A stretch of DNA of 11,013 nt from CADEGZ01 sp035443705. GTDB taxonomy: Bacteria > Pseudomonadota > Gammaproteobacteria > UBA6186 > Azoamicaceae. The stretch is from assembly GCA_035443705.1 (NCBI GenBank), contig DAORSV010000051.1, positions 1 through 11,013 of the forward strand, in the 5' to 3' direction. The notes under the pieces are model-generated. The model made no database searches. It worked only from the letters and a program-made list of their open reading frames with translations, and was not told the DNA's origin. Below are positions 6,727 to 11,013 of this stretch, one piece after another (positions within the stretch are counted from its first letter, which is position 1; each line of letters starts with the position of its first letter). Both the position numbers and the translations under genes were made by a program.

Positions 6727-8671
6727 TTTCTTCTCCCGAATTTTCCTCTCCTCCTACCTCGCTTTCATCATCTGCATCATCAATTTTATCTGAAGTTGCC
6801 ATAGCAGATTTGGAATGAAAGTAACTATCGAGCACAATACGTGCCACGTCTGCACCTGTCTTCTTATATTTATTTTCAACTAAAACCGCTAAGGCTATTT
6901 GAGGTTTTTCGACAGGTGCGAATGCAATAAACCAGGAATGATCTCTTAAATATGCTTTAATTTTGTTCACTTCATATTTCTCATGTTGCTTTAAATTAAA
7001 AACCTGGCTCGTACCGGTTTTACCGGCAACCGTGTACGTGAGTCCATGGCTAATGCGATTAGCGGTTCCACCAGGTTGTACTACTTTTTGCATGCCCTTA
7101 ATAATAATGTCCCAATTTGCATCTTTTTTTAAAGTAATTTTCGGTATTGCTTTAGTATTTTGTTTTATGGGTTTTTGGGTTTCATCAACACCAATTGCCA
7201 TTGCAAAACGTGGTTCAAAGCCCTGACCACGATTCGCCAGGATTGCGGCTACTTGCGCCATTTGTAACGGTGTTGCAAGCAATAGTCCCTGGCCAATACC
7301 AATATTCAATGTATCGCCTGGATACCAATCATCTTTATAGACACGTTTTTTCCAATCCGCACTGGGTGCAAGCCCAGAGGCCTCACCGGTGGTATCAATA
7401 TGAGTGATTTTTCCAAGCCCAAAACGTGTAAAGATATTATGAAGGTGCTTAACGCCTAATTTGTGTGCCAGCGTAAAAAAATAAGTGTCGCAGCTTTGTG
7501 CTATGGCTTTTTCCATATCGACAGTGCCATGTCCATGACGTCTTGCAAAATAAATCCAATCTCGGTACATGCGTCCTACACCGTTTAATTTATACCAGCC
7601 CGGATCAAATATTTGAAACTCCGGGGTAACAGTCCCTAACTCAAGTCCTTGCAATGCCACCATGGGTTTAACGGTTGAACCGGGTGGGTATTGTCCGCGA
7701 ATAGCACGATTAAATAAAGGCCTATCGGGAGAGTTTTGTAATGCAGCATAAGTTTGCACATCGATGCCTTGTGTAAAGAGATTGGGATCAAAGGCAGGAT
7801 TGCTGACAAGTGCGAGTACTTCGCCATTATTTGGGTCAATAGCAACAATGGCGCCTTTTAAATCTTTAAGCGCTTCCGTTGCAGCGTGTTGTAAATCGTT
7901 ATCTAAAGATAAATATAAATCTTTTCCAGAGACGGGTGGAATACGGTTTAATACCCGAATCGTGCGACCTTTTGCATCGGTTTCAATATGTTGATAGCCG
8001 GTTGTGCCATGAAGCACATCCTCGTAGAACTTCTCTACGCCAATTTTTCCGATATTGTAAGTGCCACGATAATTTGCGGTATTAATTTGCGTGAGATCTT
8101 TTTCACTGATAGGCCCTATATAGCCTAAAGCGTGCGCTAAACTTTCTCTAAAGGGGTAATGACGAATTAAGCGTGCAACAATATCGACACCAGGCACACG
8201 GTGTTTCTCAACGGAAAATTTCGCAACTTCTTCCTCTGATAATTTGATGCGAATGGGGATGCTTTCATTTCGCCGTTTGTATTTTAATTGTTTATAAAAT
8301 TGCTGTTGCTCGGTGTCGGTGAGTGGCATAATGTCGTTAATGATTTTCAATGTATCATCGATGTTGGGGGTTCGTTCAGGTGTTAATTCGAGGCTAAAGG
8401 CAGGCATATTTTCGGCGAGCAAAACACCATTGCGATCAAAGATAAGCCCGCGGGTTGGGGTAATAGGTACAATGCGCACTTGGTTATTTAAAGAAAGTGT
8501 TTTGTACACGTCATGTTGAGATATTTGTAAGTAAACTAAACGAAAAGTTAAAGTTGTCAAAACAATAAAAACAAGAACAGCGGCGATGATCGCGCGATTG
8601 AGATAGAGCTGACTTTCTTTAAAGTGGTCTTTTAGGGTATGTATATTTCGCAAATCATGCACCATCTTCAC
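6713..8671 (-). CDS. mrdA: Penicillin-binding protein 2 (elongasome transpeptidase)
   Basis: PBP2 is the class B transpeptidase that cross-links new lateral-wall peptidoglycan, activating and activated by RodA. A cytoplasmic N-terminus (1-25) precedes one membrane helix (about 27-50). The pedestal domain follows (about 65-240), starting PTRGLIFDRNG (72-82), then the transpeptidase domain. Catalytic motifs are STVK (Ser332, Lys335), SCD (393-395) and KTGT (551-554). It has 652 aa against 633 in E. coli, partly because of an acidic tail (628-652) with 12 Asp/Glu in 25 residues. The start is uncertain: GTG at 8671 or ATG at 8665, neither with a good Shine-Dalgarno. It is the first gene of the block and overlaps rodA by 14 bases; the acidic-tail codons also encode the rodA ribosome-binding site. 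Confidence 0.97.
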   Translation of the reverse strand: MKMVHDLRNIHTLKDHFKESQLYLNRAIIAAVLVFIVLTTLTFRLVYLQISQHDVYKTLSLNNQVRIVPITPTRGLIFDRNGVLLAENMPAFSLELTPERTPNIDDTLKIINDIMPLTDTEQQQFYKQLKYKRRNESIPIRIKLSEEEVAKFSVEKHRVPGVDIVARLIRHYPFRESLAHALGYIGPISEKDLTQINTANYRGTYNIGKIGVEKFYEDVLHGTTGYQHIETDAKGRTIRVLNRIPPVSGKDLYLSLDNDLQHAATEALKDLKGAIVAIDPNNGEVLALVSNPAFDPNLFTQGIDVQTYAALQNSPDRPLFNRAIRGQYPPGSTVKPMVALQGLELGTVTPEFQIFDPGWYKLNGVGRMYRDWIYFARRHGHGTVDMEKAIAQSCDTYFFTLAHKLGVKHLHNIFTRFGLGKITHIDTTGEASGLAPSADWKKRVYKDDWYPGDTLNIGIGQGLLLATPLQMAQVAAILANRGQGFEPRFAMAIGVDETQKPIKQNTKAIPKITLKKDANWDIIIKGMQKVVQPGGTANRISHGLTYTVAGKTGTSQVFNLKQHEKYEVNKIKAYLRDHSWFIAFAPVEKPQIALAVLVENKYKKTGADVARIVLDSYFHSKSAMATSDKIDDADDESEVGGEENSGEENVSE

Positions 8672-8689
8672 ACGGGATAAGACGATACC

Positions 8690-8718
8690 ATCATGCCAAA
8701 ATTGTATGGGTTTCTCAA
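8690..8718 (-). promoter_or_regulatory. Candidate promoter of the mrdA-rodA block
   Basis: On the minus strand TTGAGA (8713-8718, 5/6 to the -35 box) is 17 bases from CATGAT (8690-8695, 4/6 to the -10 box). This predicts a start around 8683 and a very short leader. The -35 lies inside an inverted repeat TTTCTC/GAGAAA (8711-8716 and 8727-8732) that could be an operator. It is in the only gap before the block, 120 bases after yhiN. Confidence 0.3.
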
Positions 8719-8791
8719 TGGTAATCGAGAAATGTCAGCTAGATTCCTTAAATTAATAGCAAGCTGCTTTTACATCTACATCCTTTTGCTT

Positions 8792-9982
8792 TTAGACAAC
8801 TTGACCCGCAGACCAACCAGAAGACCATGCCCATTGAAAATTAAATCCACCTAGCCAACCGGTTACATCTACAACTTCGCCAATAAAATATAATCCAGAA
8901 ACATCTTTAGACTCCAGGGTTTTAGAAGAAAGCGCATTGCAATCAACACCCCCAAGCGTGACTTCTGCGGTACGGTAACCTTCTGTTGCATTGGGCTTTA
9001 GCGACCAGGCGCAAAAGTGTTTTACCACAGTTTCCAGTTCTCTCAAAGACAATGTTTTCAATGTCTTGTTGGCTAGTTTTGACTCTAAAAACGACTCCAC
9101 GACGCGTTTAGGCAAATATTCTCCCATGATAGTATGAAGCTGCTTTTTAGGATGTTCTTGTTGTGCTTTTTTCAAGCTGAACAACAGATCGATTTCCGGT
9201 AACAGGTTAATGGCGACAGTTTCGCCAGGCTGCCAATATGATGAGATTTGTAATATGGCGGGACCGCTTAAACCGCGATGGGTAAACAATAGTTTTTCAG
9301 AAAAACTTTTTTGTGCGACACGAGCAGTGCATTTTACAGAAACGCCAGAAAGCAGCGCATATTTTTCTTTGTCTAGTGGATGTAAGGTGAAAGGCACTAA
9401 GCCAGCACGTGTTGGCCAGACTTTAATATTAAATTGTTCTGCTATCTTATAGCCAAAGGGGCTTGCTCCTAAAGTGGGTACAGACAATCCGCCGGTTGCA
9501 ACGACTAAGGATTGACATTGAATCTCTTCCTGAACATCCGAATGGCACCGTATGTTAAAACCCTGTTCGGCTTGCTGTTCTATTTTATTTATGGTTGTAT
9601 TTAAGCGAATATCGACATGGGTATCTCTACATTCCTGTAATAACATATTTAAAATTTCTTGTGATTTATTCTCACAAAAAAGTTGTCCCAATGTTTTTTC
9701 ATAAAATTTAATCTGATGTTTTTTAACCATGTAGATAAAATCTTGAGCCGTGTATCGACTGAGTGCGGATTTGCAAAAATGTGGATTATGCGAAATATAA
9801 TTTTCTGAAATAATATTGAGATTCGTGAAGTTGCATCTGCCACCGCCGGACATCAGAATCTTCTTGCCAGGTTTGTTCGCATGGTCAAGCACTAAAACAG
9901 ATCTCTGTCGCTTTCCCGCTTCAATGGCACACATTAACCCCGCGGCGCCTGCGCCAATAATAACGACATCATAGTTTTTCAT
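8792..9982 (-). CDS. yhiN: YhiN/HI0933 (BaiN/RdsA) family FAD-dependent oxidoreductase
   Basis: This is a flavoprotein of the HI0933 family. As I recall, E. coli YhiN has been assigned as RdsA, which forms dihydrouridine in 23S rRNA; transfer of that role to this protein is inference. Visible features are the N-terminal dinucleotide-binding GAGAAG (10-15) after a beta strand, GGGRCNFTN (46-54), the second nucleotide-contact region VATGGLSVPTLG (161-172), and the C-terminal family block GEVVDVTGWLGG followed by NFQWAWSSGW (about 368-391). Length 396 aa matches E. coli YhiN (about 400). The ATG at 9982 has no clear Shine-Dalgarno, and a hairpin with a short T-run lies just before it. It points the same way as mrdA but is 120 bases away, so it is probably a separate unit. 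Confidence 0.92.
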   Translation of the reverse strand: MKNYDVVIIGAGAAGLMCAIEAGKRQRSVLVLDHANKPGKKILMSGGGRCNFTNLNIISENYISHNPHFCKSALSRYTAQDFIYMVKKHQIKFYEKTLGQLFCENKSQEILNMLLQECRDTHVDIRLNTTINKIEQQAEQGFNIRCHSDVQEEIQCQSLVVATGGLSVPTLGASPFGYKIAEQFNIKVWPTRAGLVPFTLHPLDKEKYALLSGVSVKCTARVAQKSFSEKLLFTHRGLSGPAILQISSYWQPGETVAINLLPEIDLLFSLKKAQQEHPKKQLHTIMGEYLPKRVVESFLESKLANKTLKTLSLRELETVVKHFCAWSLKPNATEGYRTAEVTLGGVDCNALSSKTLESKDVSGLYFIGEVVDVTGWLGGFNFQWAWSSGWSAGQVV

Positions 9983-9984
9983 TG

Positions 9985-10025
9985 AAAAATATTAACACAG
10001 TTTTCTTTCTGGATGCTAGTGTTAA
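9985..10025 (-). terminator. Possible intrinsic terminator or attenuator before yhiN
   Basis: Inverted repeat TTAACAC (9992-9998) / GTGTTAA (10019-10025), extended by AG/CT across one bulged base, with a loop of about 16 bases. On the minus strand the stem is followed directly by TATTTTT. It would end transcription coming from the 47-codon ORF, five bases after that ORF's stop. The stem is AT-rich and only a few bases from the yhiN start, so it could instead be an attenuator or an operator. Confidence 0.35.
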
Positions 10026-10029
10026 GGTT

Positions 10030-10173
10030 TTATCTGATCGCAAGTTGAGGGCATAGTTGTGGTGCAGCGAATATTTTTTCTAATAATTTTGGATTGACAT
10101 TTAACTGCGAATATATTTTAGTTTTCCAGAAGTGGCTTTGTGGCAGTTGCTGCAAGGTGGCGCTGGTATGCAT
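10030..10173 (-). CDS. Hypothetical 47-aa ORF, unrecognised
   Basis: An ATG at 10173 opens 47 codons ending in TAA at 10030. The protein starts MHTSATLQQLPQSHFWKTKI and ends CPQLAIR. I do not recognise the family. It has a mixed, protein-like composition with no membrane segment and is less AT-rich than the flanking DNA. No Shine-Dalgarno is seen and an in-frame TGA lies 12 bases upstream. An open frame this long is not rare by chance. The hairpin with T-run starting five bases after its stop is the best support for a transcript. It may be a small gene or the remnant of a larger one. Confidence 0.3.
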   Translation of the reverse strand: MHTSATLQQLPQSHFWKTKIYSQLNVNPKLLEKIFAAPQLCPQLAIR

Positions 10174-10239
10174 GATGCAATATTGTCAAAAATAACCCAA
10201 TTTTTTGAAAGGAAATGTATTGTTAAACAAAAATAATAG

Positions 10240-10268
10240 TTGAGGCATTTTTATTTTTTATATATACT
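10240..10268 (+). promoter_or_regulatory. Sigma-70-type promoter for the HEPN/MNT pair
   Basis: TTGAGG (10240-10245) and TATACT (10263-10268, 5/6) are separated by exactly 17 AT-rich bases. The predicted start near 10275 leaves a leader of about 90 bases before the nucleotidyltransferase ATG. The position upstream of an isolated plus-strand pair fits. Confidence 0.45.
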
Positions 10269-10366
10269 GCTAATATTATGAAGGATTTGATATAAAGAGA
10301 GTATGTGTTAGATGCTGTGCGAGTTTATGATGTGAAAAATCTGTTGTTGAAAAGGATCTGAGACAG

Positions 10367-10660
10367 ATGTATGCATTTATTGAAAAGTTAAAATCTTTGC
10401 CGTTTGTTGATGAAATATGGCTTTTTGGTTCGCGTGCCAGAGGGGATCATCGAGAGCGTTCTGATATTGATTTAGCTATTATTTGTCCACATGCAACAGA
10501 ACAAGATTGGTTTCAGATCATGGATATCATAGAAAATGCAGATACGCTATTGAAGATAGATTGTATTCGTTTTGAAAAATCACGAATTAGTCAAGAACTT
10601 TATGGCAATATATTGAAAGAGAGAAAAGTGATATATGCTAAAAACACAGATCAAGTTTGA
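10367..10660 (+). CDS. Minimal nucleotidyltransferase (MNT, MntA/HI0073-like), probable antitoxin
   Basis: This is a 97-aa minimal nucleotidyltransferase of the DNA polymerase beta superfamily. The catalytic signature GSX10DXD is complete: Gly21-Ser22, then Asp33 and Asp35 (SDIDLAI). Asp65 in LLKIDCIRF is a plausible third carboxylate. In type VII toxin-antitoxin systems, MntA uses ATP to adenylylate a tyrosine of the HEPN toxin HepT and so silences it; that role here is inferred from partner and motifs. The ATG is preceded by AAAAGGA (10350-10356), with an in-frame stop at 10328, so no longer start exists. It overlaps the next gene by 26 bases, typical of tight co-translation. Confidence 0.88.
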   Translation: MYAFIEKLKSLPFVDEIWLFGSRARGDHRERSDIDLAIICPHATEQDWFQIMDIIENADTLLKIDCIRFEKSRISQELYGNILKERKVIYAKNTDQV

Positions 10661-11013
10661 GAAATTTTGTAAGGCACTTGCAACACTAGAAGCAATTTAT
10701 TTGAAACCTGTTATGGACGATAGGGCTAATATTGATGCAACAATACAGCGGTTCGAATTTACTTTTGAGCTTGGATGGAAATTTCTAAAGGATTATTTTG
10801 CGGAAAAAGGTGTCATTTTAAATTATCCTAAAGAAATTATTCAAGAAGCTTTTGCAGTTGGCCTGATAAATAATGAGAGTTTGTGGCTTCAGATGCTATT
10901 CGATCGTAACATGACTTCACATACGTATAATGAGCAACTTGCAGATGAAATATATCATAGGATCAAAAATTATGTCCCTGAATTTAAAAAAATTATTGTA
11001 TCAGGCGCCCGTA
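10635..11013 (+). CDS. HI0074/HepT-like HEPN-fold partner, 3' end outside window
   Basis: The ATG at 10635 lies inside the nucleotidyltransferase gene, in the +1 frame. It encodes at least 126 residues (MLKTQIKFEKFCKALATLEA...) with no stop before the window edge. It matches the HI0074 'nucleotidyltransferase substrate-binding' family: the ATIQRFEFTFELGWKFLKDY helix is at 35-54 and EAFAVGLIN at 71-79. RNMTSHTY at 91-98 is an RX4HXY motif, with Arg91, His96 and Tyr98. That is the RNase active site of HepT toxins, with the tyrosine that MntA modifies. It is helical and HEPN-like. Family members are about 130-145 aa, so only a short tail should be missing. GAGAGAAAAG just upstream is a usable ribosome-binding site. 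Confidence 0.87.
   Translation, partial: MLKTQIKFEKFCKALATLEAIYLKPVMDDRANIDATIQRFEFTFELGWKFLKDYFAEKGVILNYPKEIIQEAFAVGLINNESLWLQMLFDRNMTSHTYNEQLADEIYHRIKNYVPEFKKIIVSGAR

Larger units (their letters stand above)
9983..10366. other. 384-base intergenic region between yhiN and the HEPN/MNT pair
   Basis: This gap between divergent genes contains three things described separately: a hairpin with a T-run next to yhiN, a 47-codon minus-strand ORF, and a plus-strand promoter. A perfect TTGACA also occurs at 10094-10099, with only a poor -10 (TTTAGT) 17 bases away. The stretch is more AT-rich near the promoter (10190-10290) than in the small ORF. Confidence 0.5.

Noticed and set aside
10094..10122. 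Strong promoter at the perfect TTGACA
   Set aside because: The best -10 at 17 bases is TTTAGT and the better AT-rich hexamers are at wrong spacing; the TTGAGG/TATACT pair nearer the gene is more convincing.
10305..10361. 18-codon GTG leader ORF ending five bases before the nucleotidyltransferase
   Set aside because: It has an AGAGAG just upstream and could be a leader peptide, but it is too short and without any recognisable attenuation or codon pattern to support as a gene.
1..11013. CRISPR array, insertion sequence or long tandem repeats
   Set aside because: No regularly spaced repeats, transposase reading frames or terminal inverted repeats were seen.

Overview
The window looks like chromosomal DNA of an AT-rich gammaproteobacterium (roughly 40% GC by eye). 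The gene set and order mrdA-rodA-mltB-rlpA-dacA-ybeD-lipB-lipA is the gammaproteobacterial elongasome/lipoate cluster. AT-rich composition, a type IV pilin and a HEPN/MNT pair would suit a Legionellales (Legionella/Coxiella/Aquicella-like) organism, but that placement is inference.

Left end (1-326): the window opens with the 3' half of a tRNA-His gene (anticodon GTG through the encoded CCA). It is joined at the anticodon stem to AT-rich sequence that cannot supply the D-arm or the 5' acceptor strand. This is what the distal end of an element integrated into tRNA-His looks like; the element would lie to the left, outside the window. About 250 bases with two small inverted repeats follow, then a lone type IV pilin gene (327-755, +).

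Centre (768-8671, all -): one long co-directional block, transcribed from right to left. It starts with mrdA (PBP2) and rodA, the transpeptidase/glycosyltransferase pair of lateral wall synthesis. Then come mltB (lytic transglycosylase), rlpA (septal/denuded-glycan transglycosylase lipoprotein) and dacA (D,D-carboxypeptidase). Last come ybeD, lipB and lipA, which make protein-bound lipoate. Most junctions overlap or are a few bases apart, which suggests translational coupling. Between dacA and ybeD I find a 31-codon remnant whose first 23 residues read as the N-terminus of a D-amino-acid aminotransferase (Dat). The rest of that gene is missing, so the cluster probably once ran dacA-dat-ybeD-lipB-lipA.

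Right end (8792-11013): a YhiN/HI0933-family flavoprotein (-) is followed by a 384-base divergent intergenic region. That region holds a possible 47-codon ORF on the minus strand, a hairpin with a short T-run and a promoter. Then comes a HEPN/MNT-type pair (+): a minimal nucleotidyltransferase with GSX10DXD, overlapping an HI0074-family HEPN-like partner with RX4HXY, cut by the window edge.

I see no wholly new multi-gene system. The most informative signals are the tRNA-His attachment scar, the dat remnant fused onto the ybeD start, and the HEPN/MNT pair with its unusual upstream region.
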